Of a DNA stretch of 64,000 nucleotides, positions 39,528 to 48,872 are shown piece after piece. The DNA is taken from the NCBI GenBank assembly GCA_036265385.1, contig DATAPD010000015.1, positions 434,001 to 498,000 on the forward strand, given 5' to 3'. The DNA comes from DATAPD01 sp036265385. GTDB lineage: Bacteria > Acidobacteriota > Terriglobia > Terriglobales > Acidobacteriaceae. Within the stretch, counting starts at the first letter, position 1. The number at the start of each line of letters is the position of its first letter. A program made the translations under genes and the position numbers. The notes beneath the pieces were generated by a model. The model was not told the DNA's origin and did no database searches. It worked only from the letters and a program-made list of their open reading frames with translations.

Positions 39528-40733
39528 ATGTCCCATACGGCGGTTGAGAAGCATTTCCTAAGCGATAAAGTCGCTCACTTCACCGAGTCTGTCATTCGCG
39601 AGATGACGCGCCAGGCGATGCAGTATGGCGCCATCAACCTTGCTCAGGGCTTTCCTGACTTCTCAGCTCCAGCAGAAATCAAAAACGCAGCTCAGGAAGC
39701 TGTCGCAGCGGATGTAAACCAGTACGCCATCACGTGGGGAGCCAAGAGTCTCCGCGATGCAATCGCGCGTCAGACGCAGGAATGGCAAGGGATTTCCGTG
39801 AATCCTGAGAAGAACATTACGGTTTGTTGCGGGTCGACGGAAACGATGATCGCAACACTATTAGCCGTGTGCAATAAAGGAGACGAGGTTGTCATTTTCG
39901 AACCGTTCTACGAGAACTACGGTCCAGATTCGATTTTGAGTGGAGCAAAACCGGTCTTCGTGAAGTTGCATCCTCCACATGCGCCCGACGGCGAGTGGAG
40001 TTTTGACGAAAAGGAACTTCGCGCAGCATTCCACGCCAACACGAAAGCGATCATCCTTAATACGCCGAACAATCCAACAGGAAAGGTTTTCACACGCAAA
40101 GAGTTGGAGTTGATTCGCGACTTATGCGTGGAATTTAATGTGCTCGCTATCACGGATGAAATTTACGAGCACATTCTTTACGACAACACAAAACACATCT
40201 CAATGGCGTCTCTCGAAGGGATGCGAGATCGCACAATCACGATCAACGGGCTCTCGAAAACCTATAGTGTGACGGGATGGCGTGTGGGCTGGGCCGTGGC
40301 GCCGGCACAAATTACAGATGCGATCCGAAAAGTGCATGACTTCCTCACCGTTGGTGCGCCTGCACCGTTGCAGGAAGCTGGCGCGGCGGCTCTAAGTTTG
40401 CCGCCGACGTACTATCACAAATTGGCAGAGGGGTATCGCACGCGGCGCGATCATCTCATTCCAGCCCTGGAAGCCGCTGGCTTTCGATGTTTCCGTCCAA
40501 GGGGTGCTTATTACGTGATGACTGATATCAGCGCATTCGGATTTTCCGATGATGTCGCCTTCGCGAAATATCTGGTTCAAGACATCGGAGTCGCGTGCGT
40601 TCCCGGTTCGAGCTTTTATCGTCATCCACGTGACGGCGCCAAACAGGTGCGATTCGCATTCTGCAAACGCCCGGAAACTCTGGACGAAGCGGCGCGTCGA
40701 TTGCAACAACTGACTGAACGACGCAGGTCGTGA
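39528..40733 (+). CDS. Class I/II PLP aminotransferase (KAT/YbdL-like)
   Basis: 401 residues. Opening FTESVIREMTRQAMQYGAIN and LAQGFPDFSAPAEIKNAAQ match the methionine / kynurenine aminotransferase branch. The PLP lysine is in TINGLSKTYSVTGWRVGW, with the usual LNTPNNPTGKVF and ITDEIYEHILYD. A C-terminal CVPGSSFYRHPRDGAKQVRF holds the carboxylate-binding Arg. The amino donor is uncertain; methionine, glutamine or kynurenine are possible. The GIDE gene starts 4 bases after its stop, on the same strand. Confidence 0.9.
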   Translation: MSHTAVEKHFLSDKVAHFTESVIREMTRQAMQYGAINLAQGFPDFSAPAEIKNAAQEAVAADVNQYAITWGAKSLRDAIARQTQEWQGISVNPEKNITVCCGSTETMIATLLAVCNKGDEVVIFEPFYENYGPDSILSGAKPVFVKLHPPHAPDGEWSFDEKELRAAFHANTKAIILNTPNNPTGKVFTRKELELIRDLCVEFNVLAITDEIYEHILYDNTKHISMASLEGMRDRTITINGLSKTYSVTGWRVGWAVAPAQITDAIRKVHDFLTVGAPAPLQEAGAAALSLPPTYYHKLAEGYRTRRDHLIPALEAAGFRCFRPRGAYYVMTDISAFGFSDDVAFAKYLVQDIGVACVPGSSFYRHPRDGAKQVRFAFCKRPETLDEAARRLQQLTERRRS

Positions 40734-40737
40734 TGCC

Positions 40738-41664
40738 TTGAAGGTTCCTGCCCAGCAACGCCCAGACTTCTTTTTTGATCCGAAATCCAATTTTTTGTTT
40801 TTGTTTCTTGGGAGTTGCGCAGCCATCGTTGTCGGAACTTATTACTTCGTACGCGGCTTTCGCGTGCTTTACCGTAAACGCCTAATCGAAACAACGCCGA
40901 CGTCGAAGATCCGAGCCGCAGCGATGGGCCCGGTGGAGATCCATGGGAAAGCGACGGGACCTTACAGCTTGATCTCGCCGGTGTCGCTGGTCGATTGCTA
41001 CTTTTATGAAGCCATTGCATGGATGGCAGGCGGGCGCGAACAAGAACGCGAACAGTGGACGGAAGTTGCGCGCGAATCTGTTTGTGTCCCTTTTTTTGTG
41101 TGCGATGACACAGGTTCCATGATGATCGATGCGCGTGGAGCCGAACTGGACGTGCCTGCCGAATTCGAGGGTTTGCTTGATTCGTACGGTACATCAGAGT
41201 CCATCCGACATCTTTTGGGCCGACACGGAGTCACAGCCGCTGGGGTCGTGCGGGTACGCGAGCGCGTCGTTAAACCGGATGACAGTCTCTTTGTTTTAGG
41301 AACTCTCGCGGAAAATCGAGGCGTCTCCGGATACTCCACTGAGTGGAATCCAAGCGAAAAAGGAACCCGGGTGCTCAGCCAGCGAGGCGCTGACCTTCAG
41401 CGCAGGATGGCACTTTCCATGATGAACATCGACGTGGCGCCTGCTACTGTTTTGCCGTCGTTGGCACCGGGCCAAAAGTTCGACTTAGAACCAGCGGCGT
41501 CCGTCCAAAAAGGAACTGCGGGATGTCCTTTCATCATTGCGACGCAGAGCGAGCGCGAGCTTTTGGACGAAATGGCGCGGAATTCCATGCGTTACGTCTG
41601 GGGAGGTCCCGCTCTGCTATTGATTGGACTCGCGATCCTACTCTGGATTATTGCGCCTCATTAA
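40738..41664 (+). CDS. GIDE-domain membrane protein (MULAN-like)
   Basis: 308 residues with two membrane helices bracketing a soluble region: LFLFLGSCAAIVVGTYYFV near the N-terminus and GPALLLIGLAILLWII at the end. The middle (about 55-270) is a GIDE-like domain: KIRAAAMGPVEIHGKATGPY, SLVDCYFYEAIAWM and GMMIDARGAELDVP-like DDTGSMMIDARGAELDVP. The domain is shared with the eukaryotic mitochondrial E3 ligase MUL1/MULAN, but no RING finger is present, so it is not a ubiquitin ligase. Role in bacteria unknown. The start is TTG at 40738. Confidence 0.75.
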   Translation: MKVPAQQRPDFFFDPKSNFLFLFLGSCAAIVVGTYYFVRGFRVLYRKRLIETTPTSKIRAAAMGPVEIHGKATGPYSLISPVSLVDCYFYEAIAWMAGGREQEREQWTEVARESVCVPFFVCDDTGSMMIDARGAELDVPAEFEGLLDSYGTSESIRHLLGRHGVTAAGVVRVRERVVKPDDSLFVLGTLAENRGVSGYSTEWNPSEKGTRVLSQRGADLQRRMALSMMNIDVAPATVLPSLAPGQKFDLEPAASVQKGTAGCPFIIATQSERELLDEMARNSMRYVWGGPALLLIGLAILLWIIAPH

Positions 41665-41752
41665 ATCGGCACCATCGTGTCTCCGCGTTCCACAGCCATC
41701 TGAGTTATACTGCGCTCAAGCAACTCCAAATCTCTCTCTCAGGAAGAAGTAC

Positions 41753-42046
41753 ATGTCTGCCAGAGGCCTTGAAGAGGTATCGACTCAGGTTCCCGCCGAC
41801 GATTTCGAAGCGCTGGAAGCCAAAGTTTATCGCACTATCGAGATGTACAAAGCGGCACGTGAGGCCAAGACGACGGCCGAGCGGGATGTAAAGCGCTTGC
41901 GCGAGCAGCTCGATGCTCGAGACGAAGAATTGCAAACGCTGCGCCGCGACATGGTGCAACTGCGCAAAGACCGAGAAGAAATTCGGGCAAGGGTCGAAAA
42001 AATGCTCCACCAAATGGAAGCCGTCGCGGAGCAAGCGGCCAGCTAG
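41753..42046 (+). CDS. Coiled-coil cell-division-associated protein (ZapB-like)
   Basis: 97 residues, mostly one coiled coil (residues 15-92) with DDFEALEAKVYRTIEMYKAA and RLREQLDARDEELQTLRRDM. It directly precedes zapA by 32 bases. Small coiled-coil partners encoded next to zapA occur in several phyla and help bundle FtsZ, so a ZapB-like role is inferred from position and shape, not from sequence identity. AGGAAG is before the ATG at 41753; the longer upstream frame is not family-like. Confidence 0.7.
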   Translation: MSARGLEEVSTQVPADDFEALEAKVYRTIEMYKAAREAKTTAERDVKRLREQLDARDEELQTLRRDMVQLRKDREEIRARVEKMLHQMEAVAEQAAS

Positions 42047-42078
42047 CGCCCAGACATCGGAGCGAGGAGTCGAAGGAC

Positions 42079-42420
42079 ATGGCATCTGCCACGAAACAAC
42101 CCGTCGTGAGAGATCTCGCGAACTCCAGTGTACGCGTGGAGATTTTTGACCAGGCCTACCACCTGCGCGGTTCTGATCCGGACTACATCATTAAGCTTGC
42201 CGATTACGTGGATGGCAAAATGCGCGCGGTCGCTGAACAGACATCGACGGTCGACTCAGTGCGCCTTGCCGTATTGGCGGCGCTCAATATTGCCGATGAG
42301 TATCACCTGATGAAACGAAAGACCGATGGGACCACTGCACCTTCGGATTTCAAACAGAGAACCTCTCAGCTGTCAACCGCTCTGGACGAGGTTTTGAGCG
42401 ATCAGCGCAGCGCGAGCTGA
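42079..42420 (+). CDS. zapA: Cell division protein ZapA
   Basis: 113 residues. The family core is SSVRVEIFDQAYHLRGSDPD, YIIKLADYVDGKMRAVAEQT, DSVRLAVLAALNIADEYHLM, followed by a short coil. ZapA crosslinks FtsZ filaments at mid-cell. It lies after a coiled-coil gene and just before a predicted 6S-like RNA, the arrangement known for zapA-ssrS in many bacteria. GGAG sits upstream of the ATG. Confidence 0.92.
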   Translation: MASATKQPVVRDLANSSVRVEIFDQAYHLRGSDPDYIIKLADYVDGKMRAVAEQTSTVDSVRLAVLAALNIADEYHLMKRKTDGTTAPSDFKQRTSQLSTALDEVLSDQRSAS

Positions 42421-42489
42421 GGCAAGCTGAGTTCCAACTTTTTGCGCGCATCCTCTTGCGCATCGTTGCTCCATTCCCTAGCATTCATC

Positions 42490-42690
42490 TTGGAAGCCGA
42501 CCTGCGAAGTTCGTGATGGTGGTCACCGATTTTTGAACCAACACTGAATGAACGGGGGCCTGACTCGTAATTCGATCCGGTGCGCAGTGCTCCGCCAGTC
42601 GGAGATGCCTAAAGGGTCGCGGCGGGTTCCCAGCGTCTAACGACGGGTTCATTCTCGGCCCTCCACACGGCTCTAGTGGGTCGGCTTTTA
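42490..42690 (+). ncRNA. ssrS: Predicted 6S-like RNA
   Basis: About 200 bases starting 70 bases after zapA. The ends form a stem (AAGCCGACC at 42494-42502 with GGTCGGCTT at 42679-42687) followed by a T-run. An inner stem (GAATGAAC at 42546-42553 with GTTCATTC at 42647-42654) encloses a long apical arm. The unpaired flanks between the stems (43 and 24 bases) would form the large central bubble that mimics an open promoter and binds RNA polymerase. Length, layout and position after zapA all fit 6S RNA; I cannot align it to a covariance model here. Confidence 0.65.
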
Positions 42691-42693
42691 CAA

Positions 42694-42823
42694 GGCGAGT
42701 AGCTAGTAGCTTGTTTTTAGTCGCTCGTAAAACCTTCCCACGCTACGAACACGTGCCGCTTTTGGATCTCCCACGCTGGTAAACTAGTAGCAGTAAATTC
42801 CAAGAGCTCGCATCTAACAAATA
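42694..42823. repeat. Gap before lgt with heptamer words
   Basis: GAGTAGCTAGTAGCTTG (about 42697-42713) and later AGTCGCTCG and CTAGTAGCAG words resemble the heptamer family of 2-5 kb. No gene is visible. Confidence 0.45.
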
Positions 42824-43630
42824 GTGTTTCCTAGACTGCTCGAATTCGGCCGCTTCAGTCTGCCCACCTATGGTTTTTTGGTCGCTACCGGTGTACTGAT
42901 CGGCTTGTGGATCAGTGTTCGCAATTCAGAGCGCCGCGGAATTGACGGCGAAAACGCGTGGAACCTGGGCATTCTGGTCGTCTTGTGCGGCATTCTGGGA
43001 TCGAAGATTCTTTATATCCTCGTCGACTGGAGCTACTACGCCGCGAATCCTCGCGAGATCTTCAGCCTCAATACTCTTCAGGCGGGTGGCGTTTTCTCTG
43101 GTGGATTGATTGCAGCCTTTGCGGCGGCAGCATGGTTCATCCGTCGCCACGACATGCCGGCACTCGGCACCTGTGATGCGTTCGCACCCGGCTTGGCTCT
43201 GGGTCACGCGATTGGTCGTCTCGGCTGCTTTGCCGCCGGATGCTGCTTTGGAAAGCACACCGACCACTTCTGGGGAGTGACCTTCACGAACCCTCTCGCA
43301 AAGGCAATTTCTGGTACACCGCTGAACGAGCCGCTTCAACCGACACAGCTCTTTGAAGCTGCAGTCGAGTTGGCCAACTTCTTCCTTCTCATGTGGCTAT
43401 TCAAAAGGAAGAAGTTCGACGGACAAGTGATCAGCGCGTTCCTCATCTTGTACGGAGTGGCCCGCTATTTTCTGGAGTTTCTACGCGGTGACCCGGGTCG
43501 AGGAGAAGTTTTCGGGGGAGTGATGAGCGGAACGCAGCTCATCTCCATCGGGCTTGTCATCGCCGGTGGATTCATCTGGTGGCTTCGCGGTGGAGTGGCA
43601 CGGCCAGTGCCTGCTCAGGCGACTCGCTGA
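42824..43630 (+). CDS. lgt: Prolipoprotein diacylglyceryl transferase
   Basis: 268 residues, seven or so membrane helices. It transfers diacylglycerol from phosphatidylglycerol to the lipobox Cys of prolipoproteins. The family signature is seen in PGLALGHAIGRLGCFAAGCCFGK (split here as LGHAIGRLGCF and AAGCCFGKHT), with the N-terminal LPTYGFLVATGVLIGLW and the C-terminal RYFLEFLRGDPGRGE. The start is GTG at 42824, with no strong ribosome binding site. rluD follows on the same strand. lspA is not in the window. Confidence 0.95.
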   Translation: MFPRLLEFGRFSLPTYGFLVATGVLIGLWISVRNSERRGIDGENAWNLGILVVLCGILGSKILYILVDWSYYAANPREIFSLNTLQAGGVFSGGLIAAFAAAAWFIRRHDMPALGTCDAFAPGLALGHAIGRLGCFAAGCCFGKHTDHFWGVTFTNPLAKAISGTPLNEPLQPTQLFEAAVELANFFLLMWLFKRKKFDGQVISAFLILYGVARYFLEFLRGDPGRGEVFGGVMSGTQLISIGLVIAGGFIWWLRGGVARPVPAQATR

Positions 43631-43726
43631 TTCCAAATCATTCCAGCACTTCCATCGATCTCGCCGTTCGTGTACCTTCGTTTCCTTCATAGCAAGCTGA
43701 TCTGACTGGAAGGAAGCACTAGCTTT

Positions 43727-44722
43727 TTGTCTGCCATTCCACAATCGTTTGTAGTCACAGAAGAAGAAGCCGGAATGCGCCTTGACCGATTTCTAGCTGC
43801 TCGGCTTCCTGAGGTCAGCCGCACCCGACTGCAAGAACTGATCGAAAAAGGTCTCGTGCTCGTGGGTGAGCATTCGGCACGTCCTTCCTCTCGCCTTCGC
43901 GGGTTGGAGACGATCACCATCATGGGCGCACCAGCGCGACCACCTCTGCGCGCCATTGCGGAAGAGATTCCGCTCGACATCGTTTATGAGGATCAAGACC
44001 TTGCAGTCATCAACAAGCCAGCAGGGATGATGGTGCACGCGGGTGCTGGCGCGACCGACGAGGCTCGCAACAGAGGAACGTTGGTCAACGCATTATTGCA
44101 CCGGTTCGGAAAGCTGTCCGATGTCGGAGGGGAGTTACGGCCCGGAATTGTCCATCGCCTGGATCGGGAAACGAGTGGCCTGATCATCGTTGCTAAGAAT
44201 GACCTGACTCACCGAAAATTGAGTTCTGCATTCGCGAATCGTCAGATCAAGAAAACATATTTGGCGATGGTCCATGGCTGGCCCAAGCGCGAGCGGGGCA
44301 CGATCAACGCTCCGATTCGAAGAGATCCGATACACCGTACGCGAATGACAGTGCGAGGGTCGGGCGGACGTGAGGCAATTACGCACTACTCAGTCCAGAA
44401 ACGTTTGGTCTCACCCAACGGGAAATTCGCCATGCTCGAAGTTCAGATCGATACCGGACGCACACACCAGATCCGCGTTCATCTTGCTTCGTTAGGACAT
44501 CCTGTGGTTGGAGACAAGCTCTATGGAGCGCCAGCCGAGATTCTAGCTCGTGGGCCGAAGAAGACGATGGCGTTGCCGGCTATCTCTCTATCTCGTAACT
44601 TCTTACATGCTGCAAACCTGCAGTTTGCGCATCCTATTAAAGGGACAGGGCTCAATTTTTCCGCGCCACTACCCCAGGAACTCCTGCATTTGATGGCCGC
44701 GCTGGAGGGGAAATCGAACTGA
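43727..44722 (+). CDS. rluD: RluD-type 23S rRNA pseudouridine synthase
   Basis: 331 residues. An S4 RNA-binding domain (RLDRFLAARLPEVSRTRLQE) is followed by the RluA/C/D catalytic domain with the Asp in GIVHRLDRETSGLIIVAKND and the partner motif TGRTHQIRVHLASLGHPVVG. It probably modifies helix 69 or related sites of 23S rRNA, cytoplasmic. In many genomes rluD follows lspA/lgt. The start codon is uncertain: TTG at 43727 is the furthest upstream. Confidence 0.92.
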   Translation: MSAIPQSFVVTEEEAGMRLDRFLAARLPEVSRTRLQELIEKGLVLVGEHSARPSSRLRGLETITIMGAPARPPLRAIAEEIPLDIVYEDQDLAVINKPAGMMVHAGAGATDEARNRGTLVNALLHRFGKLSDVGGELRPGIVHRLDRETSGLIIVAKNDLTHRKLSSAFANRQIKKTYLAMVHGWPKRERGTINAPIRRDPIHRTRMTVRGSGGREAITHYSVQKRLVSPNGKFAMLEVQIDTGRTHQIRVHLASLGHPVVGDKLYGAPAEILARGPKKTMALPAISLSRNFLHAANLQFAHPIKGTGLNFSAPLPQELLHLMAALEGKSN

Positions 44723-44749
44723 TTGGGCAGTTATAATGAGCATATCCCG

Positions 44750-45925
44750 ATGAAAGTGGCAACGATCCTTGCACCTGCAATTTTGGCCGGAGTGGCTTCT
44801 CTGGCATTCGCACAGACTCCTACAGATGGGTTGCCTTCAGCCCCATCCGCGACGCAACAGGAGCAGCAGGAAAAGGCTCAGCCCCCGGCACCTACTGTGC
44901 CAAAGCCAGAGCAATCGCCTGCTCAAACACCTTCGACTCCAAGCTCATCGCCGAGCGATCCTGCAGACCAACAGACATCAGAGCCAGTGAAGGAAGAGCC
45001 AGCCGCAAGGCCAGCAACAGGCCAAGCTCCGGCATTGGAAAAGACTGCGCCGGAAAAGCAATCGGACGATATTGATGAGTCACTGATAACGATTCGACGT
45101 GCAGTCGATGAGGTCAACGTCGTCTTTACGGTTACAGACAAACACGGCCGGTTCGTAAAAGACCTCAAGCGAAATGATTTCAAAGTTGTTGATGACGCCA
45201 AGCCGGCTTCGGAGATCAAAAGCTTCCGCAGTGAAACCGACCTGCCTCTTCAGGTAGGACTATTGGTCGATGCCAGCAACTCGGTGCGTGATCGCTTCAA
45301 GTTCGAGCAAGAATCAGCGATCGAGTTTTTGAATCAGATCATTCGTCTTAAATATGACCGCGCTTTCATCGTTGGGTTCGATGTCACTCCTGAAGTGATG
45401 CAGGATTTCACCGATAACACTGAGCTACTTTCCAAGGGAGTTCGGGCACTTCGTCCAGGCGGTGGCACTGCCATGTACGACGCTCTTTATTTCGCCTGCC
45501 GAGACAAACTGTTGAAGGCCCCGTCCCGCGGCACGGTCCGGCGAGCGATCATTCTCCTTAGCGATGGGGACGACAATCAAAGCCACGTCTCACGCGAAGA
45601 AGCGATCGAGATGGCCCAACGCGCAGAAGTAATCGTGTACACGATCAGCACCAACATCACCGGCTCACGGGCGAAGGGCGACAAGATTCTGGAGAGAATT
45701 GCGGAAGCGACCGGCGGACGCGCCTTCTTCCCTTTCCAGATCCGCGACGTGGCTGATGCATTCGCGGAGATCCAGGATGAGCTCCGCAGTCAGTATGCGC
45801 TTTCCTATAAGCCTGCAGACTTCCGTCAAGATGGGCATTACCGCACGATTGAGATCATCGCGCAGGATAAGAAAAACCTGAAGGTAAGAGCACGCCGCGG
45901 TTATTACGCACCAACATCCCAATGA
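44750..45925 (+). CDS. Exported VWFA-related Acidobacterial-domain protein
   Basis: 391 residues. A signal peptide (VATILAPAILAGVASLAFAQ) is followed by a Pro/Gln-rich low-complexity spacer (residues about 25-110). The vWA domain then follows: the MIDAS motif LLVDASNSVRDRFKFEQESA, Thr/Gly in GGGTAMYDALYF and ILLSDGDDNQSH. The order and the closing YALSYKPADFRQDGHYRTIE and ARRGYYAP are those of the VWFA-related domain typical of Acidobacteria. Probably a metal-dependent adhesion or protein-interaction module. A paralogue is cut by the right edge of the window. Confidence 0.85.
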   Translation: MKVATILAPAILAGVASLAFAQTPTDGLPSAPSATQQEQQEKAQPPAPTVPKPEQSPAQTPSTPSSSPSDPADQQTSEPVKEEPAARPATGQAPALEKTAPEKQSDDIDESLITIRRAVDEVNVVFTVTDKHGRFVKDLKRNDFKVVDDAKPASEIKSFRSETDLPLQVGLLVDASNSVRDRFKFEQESAIEFLNQIIRLKYDRAFIVGFDVTPEVMQDFTDNTELLSKGVRALRPGGGTAMYDALYFACRDKLLKAPSRGTVRRAIILLSDGDDNQSHVSREEAIEMAQRAEVIVYTISTNITGSRAKGDKILERIAEATGGRAFFPFQIRDVADAFAEIQDELRSQYALSYKPADFRQDGHYRTIEIIAQDKKNLKVRARRGYYAPTSQ

Positions 45926-45948
45926 TTTCGCTTATTCCGTTTCAGCAT

Positions 45949-45973
45949 AAAAAAAGGCGCGCCGAAGCGCGCC
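45949..45973 (-). terminator. Terminator of pilT
   Basis: Read on the minus strand, GGCGCGC-TTCG-GCGCGCC is followed by a run of seven T, 20 bases beyond the pilT stop. A textbook intrinsic terminator with a stable UUCG tetraloop. Confidence 0.92.
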
Positions 45974-45992
45974 CCATCTGCAGAGGAACCAG

Positions 45993-47117
45993 CTAACGAC
46001 TTCCGTACCCAGAAGACTGCATGGCTTGCCGTGAGATGTCGGCGGTTGAAGCGATACCCTGCATACGCAGCTTGAAATCGTCTGCATTCGAAGCGTTCTC
46101 GAGAGCAATTTCGTAGTTGATCAGTCCAGCCTGGAACAGGTCCCACAACGACTGATCGAAAGTCTGCATTCCGTACTGGGACGTGCCAGCTGCGATTGCA
46201 TCGCGTACAGCGCGGGTCTTTTCCGGAACCAGAATACATTCGCGGATGTAAGGCGTATTGATCATGACCTCTACCGCAGGAACTCGGCCATCAGCATCGC
46301 ATCGCTTTACGAGCCGCTGACTAACTACAGCGCGCAATACTGCGGCCAACTGCAAACGGATCTGCTTCTGTTCCGGCGGAGGGAAAATTGCAATGATGCG
46401 GTTGATGGTTTCGACCGCGTCCAAAGTATGCAAGGTCGAGAACACCATGTGACCGGTTTCGGCAGCGTGCAAGGCCGTGCCGATGGTTTCGAGGTCTCGC
46501 ATTTCGCCGACCAGGATCACGTCGGGATCCTGACGGAGAGAAGCGCGCAAGGCTGCAGAAAAGTTCGGCGTATCGACTTCCACCTCGCGCTGGTTGACGT
46601 AGCCTTTCTTGTCGCGATGCAGGAATTCGATGGGGTCTTCGATGGTGATGATGTGTTCCGCACGAGTCGAGTTGATTCGATCGACCATGGCGGCCAGCGT
46701 TGTCGATTTACCGGAGCCGGTCACGCCCGTGACCAGAATTAAACCCCGCGGCATGTCGCAGATCTGTTCCACAACCTTGGGCAGATAAAGTTCATCGAGT
46801 GCGCGGATCTTGGTCGGGATGACGCGGAGCACCAGTCCTACGTTACCGCGCTGCTGGAACACGTTCACACGGAAGCGGCCGAGTCCGGCCACTCCGTATG
46901 CCATATCGATTTCGGTCGTCTCTTTGAATTTCTGCTTCTGGCGGGCCGACATCATGCTGAACGCCATCGTCAACATGTCTTCGGCGCTCACACGCGGCTG
47001 GTCCGTTAACGGGATCAGTTCGCCATCAATACGCAGGTGGGGATAATTTCCGACTTTCAAGTGCAAGTCGGAGGCGCGCCGCTCCATGGCGATGCGTAGC
47101 AGATCATCAATGTTCAT
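45993..47117 (-). CDS. pilT: PilT twitching-motility ATPase
   Basis: 374 residues. Powers retraction of type IV pili at the inner membrane. It has the N-terminal PAS-like domain (ERRASDLHLKVGNYPHLRID), Walker A GVTGSGKSTTLAAM, the Asp box TIEDPIEFLHRDK, Walker B LVGEMRDLETIG, the His box TGHMVFSTLHTLDA and the PilT-specific VSQRLVKRC. No other pil gene is nearby. MglA, which controls pilus polarity in Myxococcus, is encoded 16 kb away in the same window. Confidence 0.95.
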   Translation of the reverse strand: MNIDDLLRIAMERRASDLHLKVGNYPHLRIDGELIPLTDQPRVSAEDMLTMAFSMMSARQKQKFKETTEIDMAYGVAGLGRFRVNVFQQRGNVGLVLRVIPTKIRALDELYLPKVVEQICDMPRGLILVTGVTGSGKSTTLAAMVDRINSTRAEHIITIEDPIEFLHRDKKGYVNQREVEVDTPNFSAALRASLRQDPDVILVGEMRDLETIGTALHAAETGHMVFSTLHTLDAVETINRIIAIFPPPEQKQIRLQLAAVLRAVVSQRLVKRCDADGRVPAVEVMINTPYIRECILVPEKTRAVRDAIAAGTSQYGMQTFDQSLWDLFQAGLINYEIALENASNADDFKLRMQGIASTADISRQAMQSSGYGSR

Positions 47118-47368
47118 TGGACACCAGTTCTCAGATCTCGGTTTCGGTACGCAGCGAATTCAATCAAGGCTGACAAACCCCATAAAACCGGGATGATGCT
47201 CTCGACCATGATGACCTGAATTGGTACCCGTCCCAAGATGACTGAAGTAATGGACCTTGCGAGTCTGTGGGCTCTGGACGAAAAGAACTTGAGGATTCCT
47301 CAGCGTGCCTAAGTCCCTTGCTCACAATGGCTCACAAGGCCCGTCTAAGGACACAAATTGGGGGATTC

Positions 47369-48799
47369 ATGAAGGTTCTGAGGACGATTTCACTCGTTTT
47401 AGCTGTGGCAGTGCTGTCAGCAAGTCAGGTCACAATCCCAGACACTGCGCCGGGCCGATTGCTGCGGGGATGGCTCGACACGTTCAATGCGGGAGAGGTG
47501 GAAGGGCGAACAAAGTTCATTCGAGATCATTACAGCGAAGCGGTCCTGCACGGGATCCCACCGGAGGGCATGGCTCGAAGAGGAATGGAGTTCCGTGACG
47601 ATGTCGGCGGAGGATTCGACCTTCATGCCATCACGGAATCCACTGCCACAGAAATCAAGGCGGTACTCCAGCAAAAGAGTGGTTTCGGTTGGGCATCTAT
47701 CGGCATCAAGGTAGATCTGGCGAAACCGTCCATCATCTCCGCGCTTGAGCTCGATCAAATGCCGACTCCGGATGATGTTCGCCCGGCTCGGGAAGACGAA
47801 GCAGCCTTGATCAAAGACGTCGACCAACTGACGACAAAACTAACTAACGAAGATCGGTTCTCAGGAGTCGTGTTAATCGCGAAAAACGGCAAGTCGCTTC
47901 TGGCGAAAGCTTATGGATATTCCGATCGCGAGAAGAAGCTGGCAAATAACATCGACACGAAGTTTCGCATTGGCTCGATGAACAAGATGTTCACCTCCGT
48001 GGCCATCGCACAGCTGGTTCAGCAGGGCAAGCTGAAGTACACCGATACGCTTGCTCAGGTTCTGCCGGACTATCCGAACAAGGAAGTGGCCCAGAAGATT
48101 ACGATTCACCACCTATTGACCCATACGTCTGGGCTCGGAGACTACTTCAGCGATTCGTTCGATCAGAAAAAAGGCACGCTGCGCGATTTGAAGGACTATC
48201 TACCGTTCTTCGTCAATGAGCCTTTGCAATTCGAACCAGGCAAGGGCTGGGCCTACAGCAACGCCGGCATGCTTGTGGCCGGACTCGTCGTCGAAAAAGT
48301 TTCAGGTCAAGACTACTTCGATTATGTCCGCCAGAATGTCTATAAGCCTGCGGGCATGAAGGATAGTGACAGCTACGAGAAGACCAAGCCTCAACCCAAT
48401 CAGTCGAAGGGGTACATGAAAGAGAATGGTCGGTGGGTTTCGAATTACGAGACTTTGCCTTTGATGGGTAGTTCAGCTGGAGGAGGCGATTCGACCGCGC
48501 CTGATCTACTGCGCTTCGCGGACGCTCTGCAGAATCACAAACTAGTGAATGCAGAATTGACCAATATGATTACGACAGGGAAAGTCGAGGTGCGTCCACA
48601 CATCAAGTATGCCTACGGCTTTGAAGATCGGACGGAAGATGGAAAACGAGTCGTTGGACATGGAGGCGGCGCTCCGGGGATGAATGGAGATCTGCGAATT
48701 TATTGGGACTCGGGATATACCGTCGTTGTGTTGAGCAACTTCTCTCCTCCCGTTGCCGATCAATTAGATGGATACATCCGAGAACGGATCAAGCTCTGA
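47369..48799 (+). CDS. Exported serine hydrolase (class C beta-lactamase / DD-peptidase fold)
   Basis: 476 residues from the ATG at 47369 (GGGGG upstream). A signal peptide (RTISLVLAVAVLSASQ) and an extra N-terminal domain (residues 25-145, LRGWLDTFNAGEVEGRTKFI) precede the catalytic fold. Active-site elements are SxxK in FRIGSMNKMFTS (near 203), YSN in WAYSNAGML (near 295) and HGG in VVGHGGGAPG (near 430). Substrate is unknown; such proteins include esterases and peptidases as well as beta-lactamases, so resistance should not be assumed. Confidence 0.88.
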   Translation: MKVLRTISLVLAVAVLSASQVTIPDTAPGRLLRGWLDTFNAGEVEGRTKFIRDHYSEAVLHGIPPEGMARRGMEFRDDVGGGFDLHAITESTATEIKAVLQQKSGFGWASIGIKVDLAKPSIISALELDQMPTPDDVRPAREDEAALIKDVDQLTTKLTNEDRFSGVVLIAKNGKSLLAKAYGYSDREKKLANNIDTKFRIGSMNKMFTSVAIAQLVQQGKLKYTDTLAQVLPDYPNKEVAQKITIHHLLTHTSGLGDYFSDSFDQKKGTLRDLKDYLPFFVNEPLQFEPGKGWAYSNAGMLVAGLVVEKVSGQDYFDYVRQNVYKPAGMKDSDSYEKTKPQPNQSKGYMKENGRWVSNYETLPLMGSSAGGGDSTAPDLLRFADALQNHKLVNAELTNMITTGKVEVRPHIKYAYGFEDRTEDGKRVVGHGGGAPGMNGDLRIYWDSGYTVVVLSNFSPPVADQLDGYIRERIKL

Positions 48800-48832
48800 G
48801 CTTGTGTGCACAGAGTTTTTCGCTACAAAAGC

Positions 48833-48861
48833 AAAGAGCCGCCCTTGCGAGCGGCTCTTTT
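48833..48861. terminator. Bidirectional terminator
   Basis: AAAGAGCCGC/GCGGCTCTTT with an 8-base loop and A/T runs on both sides. It serves the plus-strand serine hydrolase and the minus-strand DinB gene. Confidence 0.9.
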
Positions 48862-48872
48862 CTGTTCGTAAG

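Noticed and set aside
47369..48799. Antibiotic-resistance beta-lactamase
   Set aside because: The active-site motifs are shared by many esterases and peptidases, and nothing else indicates resistance.
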